The position numbers and the translations under genes are program-made. From an uncultured Erythrobacter sp. (GTDB taxonomy: Bacteria > Pseudomonadota > Alphaproteobacteria > Sphingomonadales > Sphingomonadaceae), in NCBI GenBank assembly GCA_947500645.1, contig CANMSD010000002.1, forward strand, positions 186,001 through 250,000: a stretch of DNA of 64,000 nt, written 5' to 3'. This document shows positions 18,989-28,511 of the stretch, in pieces. The notes under the pieces are model-generated. The model was given only the letters and a program-made list of their open reading frames with translations, ran no database searches and was not told the origin of the DNA. The first letter of the stretch is position 1. The number at the start of each line of letters is the position of its first letter.

Positions 18989-20263
18989 ATGAGCGATTTA
19001 ACCGAAGGTATCGGTTCGGCGATTGAAGGGGCTATGGCTGGTCGCGCAGTGGAACCTGCGCACGGGCAAAGCCCCGAAGGAGAGCCAGACTCCAGCGTTT
19101 GCCAGAATTGCGGCATTCAGCTTGTTGGACAGCATTGCCACCAATGCGGTCAGAAGGCCCATGTGCACCGCAGCATTGCCGCTATCGGGCACGACATAAT
19201 TCACGGCGTGTTGCACCTGGATGGCAAGCTGTGGCGCACACTGCCGATGCTTATCGCAAGGCCGGGTAAGCTAACGCGGCGCTACATCGACGGCGAACGC
19301 GCAAAGTTCGTCAGTCCAATGGCTATGTTCCTGTTCAGCGTTTTTGCGATGTTCGCGGTGTTTCAGATGATCGGGCTGACCGCACCGACCGACCTCGTCG
19401 GCGACACCCGTGCACAGGTCACCGACATGGTCGAAACTGAGAGCCGCGCAGTTACGGCACAAATCACGGAAATCGACGAAGAGCTGGCCAAGCTCAATCT
19501 TGACGAAACACGACGAGCTACCCTTGAGACTCGCCGCGAGAGGCTGGAAGCCGATCTCGCTCTTCTCGAAACGCGCGGACAAAATCTCATGCGGTTCCTG
19601 ACCTCCGGTGGAACAGAGTTTCTCGACGAACTGGAGACAGCGGGCGAGAGCCAGATCAACGAGGCAAAGGCAAGGCTGGAAATCTTGCCCGAAGGGTCTT
19701 CCGAACATGCCAACCTTGCAGCCGAGATCGCATCCGCAGAAGAAGGCTTGTCCAATCTGCAGCAGCTGGAAGAGTCAAGCCCGTTCGTGACGGCGGAAGA
19801 TGGGTCCCTGAAGGTATCGGAGACCGGAGTCGGCTTTTTGGATTCCCTACTCGAAAAGTGGAACAAAAACCCCAGCCTGATGATCTACAAACTTCAAGCA
19901 AATGGCTACAAGTTCAGCTGGCTGTTGATCCCGCTATCAATCCCGTTCGTTTGGCTGACGTTCGCCTGGCGGCGGCACTTTAAGGCGTACGATCATGCCA
20001 TCTTTGTGACTTACTCGCTTAGTTTCATGTCACTCCTGTTCATTGCGATCTCACTGCTTGCTGCGAGTCCTCTCGATGGGACTGGAGGGTGGGCGTTCAC
20101 GATCTTCGCGGCGGCTGCCCCGTTGCATTTCTACAAACACCTCAGACATGCCTACGACCTGTCGCGTTTCTCGACGATTTGGCGTTTCCTGGTGTTGTTG
20201 GTGTGCATCTTTGTTGTCCTGCTCCTGTTCCTGCAGGCGCTGCTGATCCTTGGAGCGTTCTGA
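18989..20263 (+). CDS. DUF3667 domain membrane protein with N-terminal zinc ribbon and coiled coil
   Basis: A 424-aa protein. The N-terminal zinc ribbon (CQNCGIQLVGQHCHQCGQ) and the following HLDGKLWRTLPMLIARPGKLTRRYIDGERAKFVSP are the DUF3667 signature. One membrane helix near 112-130 is followed by a long acidic coiled coil (about 150-265, rich in E, L and R), then three to four C-terminal helices. The central coiled coil is unusually long for the family. ATG at 18989 fits better with AAGG upstream than the GTG at 18983. Function is unknown. Confidence 0.8.
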   Translation: MSDLTEGIGSAIEGAMAGRAVEPAHGQSPEGEPDSSVCQNCGIQLVGQHCHQCGQKAHVHRSIAAIGHDIIHGVLHLDGKLWRTLPMLIARPGKLTRRYIDGERAKFVSPMAMFLFSVFAMFAVFQMIGLTAPTDLVGDTRAQVTDMVETESRAVTAQITEIDEELAKLNLDETRRATLETRRERLEADLALLETRGQNLMRFLTSGGTEFLDELETAGESQINEAKARLEILPEGSSEHANLAAEIASAEEGLSNLQQLEESSPFVTAEDGSLKVSETGVGFLDSLLEKWNKNPSLMIYKLQANGYKFSWLLIPLSIPFVWLTFAWRRHFKAYDHAIFVTYSLSFMSLLFIAISLLAASPLDGTGGWAFTIFAAAAPLHFYKHLRHAYDLSRFSTIWRFLVLLVCIFVVLLLFLQALLILGAF

Positions 20264-20274
20264 CGCTTTCCATG

Positions 20275-20306
20275 AAAAAGGGCGCCTGGATCACTCCAAA
20301 CGCCCT
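20275..20306 (-). terminator. Intrinsic terminator of ftsH
   Basis: Read on the minus strand, AGGGCG, an inner stem TGGA/TCCA and CGCCCT are followed by TTTTTC. It lies 24 bases after the ftsH stop. The opposite strand lacks a clear T-run, so it mainly serves ftsH. Confidence 0.65.
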
Positions 20307-20329
20307 ACATTATTTGGTGAGCTAATCAG

Positions 20330-22303
20330 TCACGCGCCTTGCGGTGCCGCTCCACCCTTATCGTCTTTGGAACCGAAGCGTTTACCCGCTTTCGGGATGG
20401 CCGAACCGTGCGAGGGCTGAACGACCGCCGGCCCCCTTGGCTCGTCGGGTCGATCCATCTTCCCGGTTTCGAGTAACTGCTTGATCTCGTCGCCCGTCAG
20501 CGTCTCATATTCGAGCATCGCCTGAGCGAGCAGGTGCAGCTCTTCTTCGTGCTTCTTCAGTAGGTCAGTTGCACGTTTGTGAGCGCCCTCAACGAGGCCC
20601 TTGATCTCGGCATCGATCAGTTTGTTGGTTTCGGCCCCGCCCATTGTGCGCGCGGTCTGACCCATGCCGAGATAGCCTTCCTGGCTCTGCTCGTATTGAA
20701 GCGGACCCAGTTTATCCGACATGCCCCATTTGGTGACCATGTTGCGAGCCAGGTCGGTCGCGTATTGGATGTCGGACGAAGCACCGGAGCTCACCTTGTC
20801 ATGTCCGAAGATCAGCTCTTCGGCGACACGGCCGCCCATGCTGACCGAGAGGTTCGCATGCATCTTATCGCGGTGGTAAGAATAGCTGTCACGCTCGGGA
20901 AGACGCATCACCATACCCAACGCGCGACCGCGCGGAATGATGGTCGCTTTGTGAATAGGGTCGGATGCCTCTTCATGGACCGAGACGATCGCATGGCCTG
21001 CCTCGTGATAGGCGGTCATCTTCTTCTCGTCCTCGGTCATGACCATGGAACGACGTTCCGCGCCCATCATTACCTTGTCCTTGGCATCTTCGAACTCTTG
21101 CATGGCCACAAGGCGCTTGTTGCGCCTTGCCGCAAGCAGAGCCGCTTCATTCACGAGGTTGGCAAGATCGGCACCCGAGAAGCCCGGCGTACCACGAGCA
21201 ATCGTGCGTGGGTTCACATCCGGTGCGAGCGGCACCTTCTTCATGTGAACGCCGAGGATTTTTTCACGGCCGTCAATGTCGGGAATGGGAACCACGACCT
21301 GACGGTCAAACCGACCCGGACGTAGCAACGCCGGGTCGAGCACATCGGGGCGGTTGGTCGCAGCGATAATGATAATGCCTTCATTGGCTTCAAAACCATC
21401 CATCTCGACCAAGAGCTGGTTGAGTGTCTGCTCACGCTCATCGTTCGAGTTGCCAAGGCCGTGACCACGCGAGCGGCCTACAGCGTCGATCTCATCAATG
21501 AACACGATGCACGGCGCGTTCTTTTTCGCCTGCTCGAACATATCGCGCACGCGGCTTGCGCCGACACCAACAAACATCTCGACAAAATCGGAGCCGGAAA
21601 TGGTGAAGAACGGCACGCCCGCCTCACCCGCAATCGCGCGCGCGAGAAGCGTCTTACCGGTACCGGGCGAACCGACCAGCAGTGCGCCCTTGGGAATTTG
21701 GCCCCCGAGCTTGGAGAAGCGCTGAGGATCTTTCAGAAACTCAACAATCTCTTCCAGCTCTTCGCGCGCCTCATCAATGCCGGCAACGTCTTCAAACGTA
21801 ACGCGGCCCTGCCGCTCGGTCAGCATCTTGGCCTTGGACTTGCCAAAGCCCATGGCACCGCCGCCGCCGCCTTTCTGCACTTGGCGTAGAGCAAAAAATG
21901 CAATCCCAAGAATGAGAATGAATGGGAGAGCCTGGATCAGAATCACCCAGAGGATGTTCATCTGCTCCGGAACTTCGCCCGAATACTTGACCTCATTCTC
22001 ATCGAGCAACTGCGTAAGCTGATCGTCGCCCGGTACAGGAACTGTAGAGAATGTCTCATCATTATTTTTGAGCTTGCCGGTGATAAGGTCGGGGGCGATC
22101 TGAACTTCGGCCACGCGACCTTCGCTAACCGCCTCGCGGAATTCGGAATAGCGCATCTGCTGCCCGGGAGCAGCACCGGCATTCCCGAACATCGACACCA
22201 CGACAAGAAGCGCCATAAAGATGCCGCCCCAGATCATGAGTTGCTTCACCCAAGGGTTTGGGTTCTCAGGCGGGGTTTCCTGCGGATTGTTTTCGTCGCT
22301 CAT
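20330..22303 (-). CDS. ftsH: ATP-dependent zinc metalloprotease FtsH
   Basis: A 657-aa membrane-anchored AAA protease that degrades misfolded membrane proteins and regulators. Membrane helices at about 22-42 and 117-140 flank the periplasmic domain. Walker A is at 211-218, written GSPGTGKT where the family usually has GPPGTGKT. Walker B VFIDEID is at 267-273, the second region of homology [20 protein letters not shown] near 315-334 and the zinc site HEAGH at 433-437. The ATG at 22303 gives [10 protein letters not shown]; the in-frame start at 22330 is less likely. Confidence 0.97.
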   Translation of the reverse strand: MSDENNPQETPPENPNPWVKQLMIWGGIFMALLVVVSMFGNAGAAPGQQMRYSEFREAVSEGRVAEVQIAPDLITGKLKNNDETFSTVPVPGDDQLTQLLDENEVKYSGEVPEQMNILWVILIQALPFILILGIAFFALRQVQKGGGGGAMGFGKSKAKMLTERQGRVTFEDVAGIDEAREELEEIVEFLKDPQRFSKLGGQIPKGALLVGSPGTGKTLLARAIAGEAGVPFFTISGSDFVEMFVGVGASRVRDMFEQAKKNAPCIVFIDEIDAVGRSRGHGLGNSNDEREQTLNQLLVEMDGFEANEGIIIIAATNRPDVLDPALLRPGRFDRQVVVPIPDIDGREKILGVHMKKVPLAPDVNPRTIARGTPGFSGADLANLVNEAALLAARRNKRLVAMQEFEDAKDKVMMGAERRSMVMTEDEKKMTAYHEAGHAIVSVHEEASDPIHKATIIPRGRALGMVMRLPERDSYSYHRDKMHANLSVSMGGRVAEELIFGHDKVSSGASSDIQYATDLARNMVTKWGMSDKLGPLQYEQSQEGYLGMGQTARTMGGAETNKLIDAEIKGLVEGAHKRATDLLKKHEEELHLLAQAMLEYETLTGDEIKQLLETGKMDRPDEPRGPAVVQPSHGSAIPKAGKRFGSKDDKGGAAPQGA

Positions 22304-22439
22304 GCGCTCAAATTCCTTGTTTGCACCCAAATATGTAGGAGAGCATGGATGAATGGCAAGCTAGGTTCGTACCTCGATCATGCTGAGAATTTGCGAATGC
22401 CGTGATCATATTTTGCGATTAGCATCGCAAACGACTGGA

Positions 22440-23066
22440 TCATTTCGGTAAATAGGCCCGCAAGAACACTTCTACCGCCCCTTGGATTCGCGCGTCACTA
22501 ACTGTGTCTGAGATCTGTTCGCCAAATCGCCGCTCAAGATCGCCCATGCCCTTGCACATAGCAACAAATTGCTCGGCGGCCAGATCGGGATCGGGAACGG
22601 CCAATTCGCCTTGGCTATCAGCGTGTGCGAGAAAATCGCTGAAAGCCGCTTTCATTGGCCAAGGTCCAGCTTCCAGGAACGCTCTGCCGATCGCTGGTTC
22701 AGCTTCGGTTTCTGCCGCGATACGCCGTTCGAACTGGACCATTTCGGGCCGCGAGAGGAAATCAGACATAGCCTCACCGATCACCTGCAAGCGTTCGCGT
22801 ATGGTCCCTCCAATCGAAGGATCAAGCGAGAAGTAGCCACGCATTTTCTGGCATTCCTGCCTTACGGACTCGGTGAACAGCGCGTGCTTGTCGCCGAAAT
22901 GATTGTAGATAGTGACTTTCGAGACACCCGCATCGGCAGCAATTTTTTCGATCGAGGTGGCAGCGAATCCTACATCGAAAAACGAAGCAGCGGCAGCTTC
23001 GACAATCGCCTGTCGCTTGGCGGTATCGACGGGACGACCGAGGTTTTTCGAAGAACTGGTTGACAA
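22440..23066 (-). CDS. TetR/AcrR family transcriptional regulator
   Basis: A 208-aa regulator with an N-terminal helix-turn-helix (AAASFFDVGFAATSIEKIAADAGVSKVTIYNHFGDKHALF), followed by a C-terminal ligand-binding domain of the AefR-like type. It reads from TTG, with GGAG 9 bases upstream embedded in an inverted repeat. It is divergent from the ABC export operon (23160 onward) and is the likely repressor of that operon and of itself. Confidence 0.92.
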   Translation of the reverse strand: MSTSSSKNLGRPVDTAKRQAIVEAAAASFFDVGFAATSIEKIAADAGVSKVTIYNHFGDKHALFTESVRQECQKMRGYFSLDPSIGGTIRERLQVIGEAMSDFLSRPEMVQFERRIAAETEAEPAIGRAFLEAGPWPMKAAFSDFLAHADSQGELAVPDPDLAAEQFVAMCKGMGDLERRFGEQISDTVSDARIQGAVEVFLRAYLPK

Positions 23067-23068
23067 AA

Positions 23069-23104
23069 TGAACGGCTCCGTTCAATTAAACGCGACCGTT
23101 CAAT
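23069..23104. promoter_or_regulatory. Candidate TetR operator
   Basis: TGAACGG, two bases and CCGTTCA (23069-23084) form an exact 7-bp inverted repeat. The half-site CCGTTCAAT recurs at 23096-23104, 18 bases after its first copy. The element lies 3 bases upstream of the regulator start in the divergent gap. Repression by the adjacent TetR protein is inferred. Confidence 0.65.
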
Positions 23105-23159
23105 AATGAGATAGACGTCTCAAGGACGCAACCCCCTCTCGCCCAAAAGGTTCCCCGCT

Positions 23160-24296
23160 GTGCTTTGGATCGCGATTCGAATGCTGACTGGCGATGCCCA
23201 GAAATTCTATGGGCTGCTGTTCGGAATAGGCTTCTCGACACTACTCATAACACAGCAGCTCACGATCTTCGTGAATCTGATCGAGCGCGGGGCAAGTGGC
23301 GTCTATAATGCACCGGAAGCCGAAGTCTGGGTGATGGACCCGGTCAGCAGAACCACTGACGTCAACTTCGCCATGCCGTCGACCGCTCTTGATGAAGTGC
23401 GTTCCGTGCCGGGCGTGGAATGGGCCGTTCCGCATTTGCGGGCTATCGCCTCGGTCCGAACGCGTACGGGAGACCTAGAAGGCGTCGCGATAATCGGAGT
23501 CGATGATGCGACTCTGATTGGCCTGCCTGAACGCATGGTCGAAGGAACTGAGACGATCCTGTCACAGCCCGACACCGTGATCATCGACGATGTCGGCATC
23601 ACCAACCTATTTGAGAATGGCGATGATCCGATCGGGCAGCGCCTTGAACTCAACGACCAACGCGCCGTTATTCGCGGAGTGGCGGACTCGATCCCCAGCT
23701 TCACCAGCCAGGTGACGCTTTACACGAAATACAGCCAGGCTCTGAATTATGTGCCAGGCACGAGAAACCGCATGAGCTTCGTGCTCGTTGGCGTATCCGA
23801 TGGTTTGACGGCTGAAGGCGTTGCAGACCAGATCGAGGAACAGACGGGATTGAAGGCTGAGACACGCGACGAGTTCGCTCAGGCTGGTGTCGATTTCATC
23901 ATCCAGAACACCGGAATTCCGACCAATTTCGGCATCACAGTTGTGCTCGGCTTTATCGTTGGGGTGGCGATTGTTGGCCTGACTTTTAGCCTGTTCATTC
24001 GTGATAACATCAAGCAATTCGGAGCGCTGAAGGCGATCGGCGTAACCAATGCGAAGATCATCAAGATGGTCGCGGTGCAAGCAGGACTGGTTGGCTCGGT
24101 CGGTTATGCGCTAGGCGTGATCGGCACCGTGCTCTTCATCTATGCGTTTTCGGGCAACCCTTTCTTCAAGGGGTTTTACATCCCCTGGCAGATCCCGCTC
24201 ATTAGTTTGGTGGCGGTGATCGTAATTCTCGCGCTGACCGGCTTTATCGCCTTGCGCAACGTACTGCGCACTGAACCGGCGGCAGTGTTCAGATGA
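23160..24296 (+). CDS. ABC exporter permease, DevC/MacB-like
   Basis: A 378-aa FtsX-type permease. One membrane helix near the N-terminus is followed by a periplasmic domain (about 45-255) and three C-terminal helices (about 255-280, 300-335, 345-370) with the conserved KQFGALKAIGVTNAKI loop. It resembles DevC of the DevBCA glycolipid exporter. Its stop overlaps the ATPase gene by four bases. The operon permease-ATPase-adaptor-outer membrane channel makes a complete tripartite exporter. Confidence 0.88.
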   Translation: MLWIAIRMLTGDAQKFYGLLFGIGFSTLLITQQLTIFVNLIERGASGVYNAPEAEVWVMDPVSRTTDVNFAMPSTALDEVRSVPGVEWAVPHLRAIASVRTRTGDLEGVAIIGVDDATLIGLPERMVEGTETILSQPDTVIIDDVGITNLFENGDDPIGQRLELNDQRAVIRGVADSIPSFTSQVTLYTKYSQALNYVPGTRNRMSFVLVGVSDGLTAEGVADQIEEQTGLKAETRDEFAQAGVDFIIQNTGIPTNFGITVVLGFIVGVAIVGLTFSLFIRDNIKQFGALKAIGVTNAKIIKMVAVQAGLVGSVGYALGVIGTVLFIYAFSGNPFFKGFYIPWQIPLISLVAVIVILALTGFIALRNVLRTEPAAVFR

Positions 24297-25039
24297 GCGG
24301 CACGAAAATGGACACTAGCGAGATCGGCAGCTGCGCGCCGGAAGCGGCGATCTGCGCACGCGACATAGTGCGCGATTTCGAAGCCGGCCAAACGACCATT
24401 CGCGTGCTTTACGGCATCAGCACCGACATCAAGCCGGGCGAAATGACTTACGTCGTCGGCGAAAGCGGCTCAGGAAAAACCACACTCATTTCGATCATGT
24501 GCGGCATACTATGGCCGACCGAGGGCGAAGTGCGGGTTTTTGGCACCGATATTTACAGCCTCTCAGACACCGAACTGGTCAACTTCCGTCTCGAGAACAT
24601 TGGCTTCATTTTCCAGCAGTACAATCTAATCCCTTCGATCGACGCTGCGGCCAATGCCGCCGTTCCCTTGATCGCAAAAGGCATGGGGATCGACGAGGCT
24701 CGCGAAAAAGCAACGGAGCTACTCGAAGCACTCAACATAGGCGATCAGGCCAACAAACTGCCCAACCAGCTTTCTGGTGGCCAGCAGCAGCGCGTCGCGA
24801 TCGCGCGCGCGCTTGTCCACGAGCCTCGCCTGGTGGTCTGCGATGAACCAACTGCAGCACTCGATGCAAGCTCCGGTCGGCGGGTCATGGATCTGCTCCG
24901 CGAAGTCGCGGTTGCTCCTGACCGGGCATGCATAATCGTGACCCACGACAATCGTATTTTCGACCTCGCCGACCGAATCTTAGTTCTCGAGGATGGCCGG
25001 GTCACACATGACGGCACCGAGATGCCGGACGATCACTGA
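24293..25039 (+). CDS. ABC exporter ATP-binding protein, DevA/LolD-like
   Basis: A 248-aa ATPase with Walker A GESGSGKTT near 62-70, Q-loop FIFQQYNLIPS, signature LSGGQQQR near 156, Walker B LVVCDEPTAALD and switch His THDNR. It powers the adjacent DevC-like permease. The ATG overlaps the permease stop. The first residues (about 1-22) precede the family domain, so a downstream start at 24308 is possible. Confidence 0.92.
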   Translation: MSGTKMDTSEIGSCAPEAAICARDIVRDFEAGQTTIRVLYGISTDIKPGEMTYVVGESGSGKTTLISIMCGILWPTEGEVRVFGTDIYSLSDTELVNFRLENIGFIFQQYNLIPSIDAAANAAVPLIAKGMGIDEAREKATELLEALNIGDQANKLPNQLSGGQQQRVAIARALVHEPRLVVCDEPTAALDASSGRRVMDLLREVAVAPDRACIIVTHDNRIFDLADRILVLEDGRVTHDGTEMPDDH

Positions 25040-25061
25040 TCTGCGCGAATGGAAACCTGAT

Positions 25062-26072
25062 ATGGCATTGCTTCCAGACAATCTGAGCTTCTCCCGCAAA
25101 ATCCTGCCCATCTTGGCCGTAGTCGGCTTGGTTATAGCAGCGCTCTTTATCTGGAGTTCGCTTCCCGATCGTGAGACCACCGAACCTGAGCGGCAACCCG
25201 CAAAGGCATCCGGAGAGATGGCAAATTCGGCGCGCGTCGCAGGTGCAGGACTGGTCGAACCATCGAGCGAGATCATTGATATCGGCAGCGCGCTATCCGG
25301 CCTGATCACCGATTTACGCGTACAGCCGGGTGACTTCGTCGAGAAAGGCCAGCCACTGTTTGTGGTGGATGACAGGGCGGTACGCTCTCGTCTTCAAGAG
25401 GCCAACGCTGCAGTTGGAGAGGCGCGCGCGGCCATCAGTGAGGCGCAAACCGCGCGCAGCACTGCCCAGCGCCAGTTGGCTCTCTATAACAATATCGACG
25501 ATGCTGCTGCGGTCAGCCAATCAGAAGTTATTCGAGCAGAAGGGGAAGCCGCTGCGGCTTCCAGTCGGCTCGAACTTGCGCGAGCGCGTCTCAACGCGGC
25601 TCAAGCAAGCGCATCCAGTGCCCGCACTGAGCTAGGACGACTGACGGTGCGCGCGCCGATAGCTGGTGAAATTCTCGCAGTGAACATCCGTCCCGGCGAG
25701 TTTGTCTCGACCCAAGGGGGGAGCTCGACGCCGTTCATCCAGATGGGGGAAACACGTCCGCTCCACGTTCGCATCGATGTCGACGAGAATGAAGCTGTAC
25801 GGCTCGATATCGGTGCTCCCGCGACCGTCAGTCCTCGCGGCGCTGCGGAGGAACAGGTCAAGGCCAAGTTCGTACGCGCGGAACCGCAGGTCGTGCCGAA
25901 ACGTCAGCTTACCAACAGCGCAGCCGAACGCGTGGACGTTCGCGTATTGCAGGTGATCTATGAATTGCCTCAGAATAATATCTTTCGGGTTGGCCAGCAA
26001 GTTGACGCATTCATTCCGGCGAAAGGAGCAAAGCCGGAAGCTGACGAGCCTGCTGGCGAGGCAGAGGAATAG
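25062..26072 (+). CDS. HlyD/DevB-family periplasmic adaptor
   Basis: A 336-aa membrane fusion protein. One N-terminal membrane anchor (about 15-35) is followed by a biotinyl-lipoyl half (QPGDFVEKGQPLFVVDD), a long Ala/Glu/Gln-rich coiled coil (about 110-195), then LTVRAPIAGEIL and a beta-barrel domain. ATG at 25062 follows GGAAACC and is preferred over 24993, which lies inside the ATPase gene. It would link the inner-membrane ABC pump to the outer-membrane channel encoded next. Confidence 0.88.
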   Translation: MALLPDNLSFSRKILPILAVVGLVIAALFIWSSLPDRETTEPERQPAKASGEMANSARVAGAGLVEPSSEIIDIGSALSGLITDLRVQPGDFVEKGQPLFVVDDRAVRSRLQEANAAVGEARAAISEAQTARSTAQRQLALYNNIDDAAAVSQSEVIRAEGEAAAASSRLELARARLNAAQASASSARTELGRLTVRAPIAGEILAVNIRPGEFVSTQGGSSTPFIQMGETRPLHVRIDVDENEAVRLDIGAPATVSPRGAAEEQVKAKFVRAEPQVVPKRQLTNSAAERVDVRVLQVIYELPQNNIFRVGQQVDAFIPAKGAKPEADEPAGEAEE

Positions 26073-26076
26073 GTCG

Positions 26077-27501
26077 ATGCGCGCTTTCACCTCTCGCCTG
26101 ACGCTTATCGCTTTTACGACGTCGCTCGGCGCATGCGTTGCTGGACCACCTCCGGAAATTGCGACACCTGCGCCGGACCTGCCGGGGGCCTATTTCTTCG
26201 CGCCGCCTGAAACGACCAGCGCAGCTTTGGACCAATTGCTGCCAAGCGATGACCCCGCCTTTACAGCCCTATCCAACAGCGCGTTAGATGGCGCTCCGAG
26301 CCTTGCTGAAGCGCTAGCGCGGATTGATGCAGCAAGAGCAGGTGCACGCGGTGCGGGCGCCCGGCGCCTGCCCCTCATATCTGGCGACGCGACGGTGACC
26401 GGGACGCGCATCAACCCTAATCAGTTCGGTGACGGTGCTGGTGGCTTCATCGATACAGAGCAGTTGCAATATGGTGCTAACCTGGTCGCAAGTTGGGATA
26501 CCGACCTGTTCGGTGTCTTGAGAGCACGCGAGCGTGCCGCGATCGCTCGTATCGATGCGGCAAGCGCTTCAGCCAATGCAGTCCGGCTCGCTCTTATCTC
26601 CGAGATAGCAACAAGCGTGATCGATTGGCGCACTTTGAGTGCGAGAGAGACCGAATTGCAAAGCGATGTCGCTGCGGCGAGCCAACTCGCGGGCTTGGCA
26701 AAAACTCGGGAAGATGCAGGCCTCTCTCCGGGATTTGACCGCGTTCGCGCCGAAGCCGCCGCCAGCGCCTCACGCTCTCGCCTTGCGGCACTTGAGAATG
26801 AACGCGCACAGATTATCGGTAGGCTGGTAGCTCTCACTGGACAAACTGCAGGTGAAGTCAATCAAGCGCTTTCGGTGAGCGTTCCGCTTGCTGAACAGCG
26901 TCCAGCGGCACCCGCGTCGCTGCCTTCCCAGCTACTCGCCAACCGGCCAGATGTCCTGGCCGCAACTGCCGAGCTGGCAGCGACAGATGCGGATCTTGCT
27001 GCGACTGCGCGGCAACGCTTTCCGCAACTTACTCTATCGGGTGCGCTAGGGCTGCTTGCTTTCAATATTGGCGACCTGTTCGACGAAGAATCCGTGGTCG
27101 GCTCCTTGGCTGGTGGACTCGCCGCGCCTCTTATAGACTTCGGTCGGATCGAAGCCGAGATAGATGGCGCAGCCGCAAATAAGCGCGCCGCCTTTGCCGC
27201 TTATCGCGGCGCTGTCTTTCAAGCTCTTGGCGAAGCGGAAACCGCCTATGGCTTAATCGAGGCCATCGATCGCCAAGCCGATCTTGCCGCCCAGGAGCGA
27301 GACGAGTTGCAACGCGCAGCTAGGCTCGCCGACACGCGCTATCGCGCTGGCCTCGCAGATTTTCTGACTGTTTTGGAAGCGCGTCGTGCAGCAGATGCGA
27401 GCGGTGAGCGTGCTGCCATTGCATCTGGCCAAGCGCAGAGAGCACGAGTGCTCCTCTGGCAAGCTCTCGGCGGTGCGCCGTCGCAAGAACCTCGCGGCTA
27501 G
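26077..27501 (+). CDS. NodT-family outer membrane efflux lipoprotein
   Basis: A 474-aa TolC-like channel. The signal peptide ends in lipobox LGAC, and the two outer-membrane-efflux repeats are visible as ASWDTDLFGVLRARERAA and the C-terminal GEAETAYGLI...DTRYRAGLADFLTVLEARR segments. ATG at 26077 gives the signal peptide; the longer frame from 25960 overlaps the adaptor. It completes the four-gene export operon and overlaps the end of the convergent hupE-like gene by four bases. Confidence 0.9.
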   Translation: MRAFTSRLTLIAFTTSLGACVAGPPPEIATPAPDLPGAYFFAPPETTSAALDQLLPSDDPAFTALSNSALDGAPSLAEALARIDAARAGARGAGARRLPLISGDATVTGTRINPNQFGDGAGGFIDTEQLQYGANLVASWDTDLFGVLRARERAAIARIDAASASANAVRLALISEIATSVIDWRTLSARETELQSDVAAASQLAGLAKTREDAGLSPGFDRVRAEAAASASRSRLAALENERAQIIGRLVALTGQTAGEVNQALSVSVPLAEQRPAAPASLPSQLLANRPDVLAATAELAATDADLAATARQRFPQLTLSGALGLLAFNIGDLFDEESVVGSLAGGLAAPLIDFGRIEAEIDGAAANKRAAFAAYRGAVFQALGEAETAYGLIEAIDRQADLAAQERDELQRAARLADTRYRAGLADFLTVLEARRAADASGERAAIASGQAQRARVLLWQALGGAPSQEPRG

Positions 27502-28511
27502 GTCAACAACCGATCAAACAGCCAGAAGCTTGCGGTTATGCCAATGACATAAGTTGTAAGTTTGAGCGCGGGCATCTCAACCTTTGGGACAAACTGAACG
27601 ATCATCGCGCGCAAAGCGAGAATTGCTGAGATGATCGCCAACTGCCCTGCCTCCACGCCAATGTTGAACGCTAGGAGCGCGGCTGGGACTTCTCCCGTCG
27701 GCAAACCGATCTCTGCCAGCGCACCGGCAAATCCAAAGCCGTGAAGCAACCCGAAAGCCAACGCGACCAACCAAGGTACTCGCCGCGTCCAGGTGCTCCG
27801 TTCCGGTTGGTGCAAAGCCTTCGCTAGCTCTACAGCGAGAAACACGATCGACAGCGCGATCAGCACCTCGACCGGTCGACCAGGCAAACCCGCGTAGCCA
27901 AGTGTTGTCGCAACCAATGTGATTGAATGTGCGATGGTGAAGGCGGTGGCGGCTTTGACGACCGCCCACGGTGCCCTCACCAACAAGACCAGGGCAATCA
28001 CGAACAGCAGATGATCCCAACCGAAGAGGATATGTTCTACACCAATGCCAAAATAGCTGCCCACCACCTGCCAGCGGCTTGGCTTCGCAGCAATTACCAC
28101 CGTCGGCGCGGCGGCAGTAAGGCGAAAGGTTTGCGGCCCCTCTTCCAACGGGATGAGCCTAAGCAATGCGTCGGAATTTCCAAACAGCTCCGGTAGCCCG
28201 ACGCGCTGCCCAGCCAAACTTCCATCGCAGCGCAAATTCGCATGTCCTAGAATGGCCAAAGGCGCAGCGCGCAAGACCGGATCGCTCTCAAATACGCAAT
28301 TTGCAGGCACCACGGGACGCGCGACCGGAAGCGCTGCTGAGCCTGATCGCGACGCCGTGACCGGCAATCGCCAATCAAGCATCCAGCGCCCCCTCTCCTG
28401 TTCAGACAACTCCAGAACAGCAGGGCGCAACTCGTCCGCGAATACCGTGGAGGGTACGCCTATCGTGACCACGGCGATCACAAAAAACAGCGCGACCCTC
28501 AGAAACTTCAC
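27498..28511 (-). CDS. HupE/UreJ family membrane protein
   Basis: A 337-aa protein. A signal-like N-terminus and a periplasmic domain (about 25-165) precede six or so membrane helices, with the HupE_UreJ_2 signatures GVEHILFGWDHLLFVIAL, TAFTIAHSITLV, LLHGFGFAGAL and LAFNIGVEAGQL. Conserved His and Asp in the helices suggest metal transport, as HupE/UreJ proteins are thought to carry nickel. Its start overlaps the upstream parvulin gene by four bases. Confidence 0.88.
   Translation of the reverse strand: MKFLRVALFFVIAVVTIGVPSTVFADELRPAVLELSEQERGRWMLDWRLPVTASRSGSAALPVARPVVPANCVFESDPVLRAAPLAILGHANLRCDGSLAGQRVGLPELFGNSDALLRLIPLEEGPQTFRLTAAAPTVVIAAKPSRWQVVGSYFGIGVEHILFGWDHLLFVIALVLLVRAPWAVVKAATAFTIAHSITLVATTLGYAGLPGRPVEVLIALSIVFLAVELAKALHQPERSTWTRRVPWLVALAFGLLHGFGFAGALAEIGLPTGEVPAALLAFNIGVEAGQLAIISAILALRAMIVQFVPKVEMPALKLTTYVIGITASFWLFDRLLT

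Noticed and set aside
20579..21325. 248-aa plus-strand frame inside ftsH
   Set aside because: It is the antisense shadow of a highly conserved gene; composition is His/Arg-rich without a domain.
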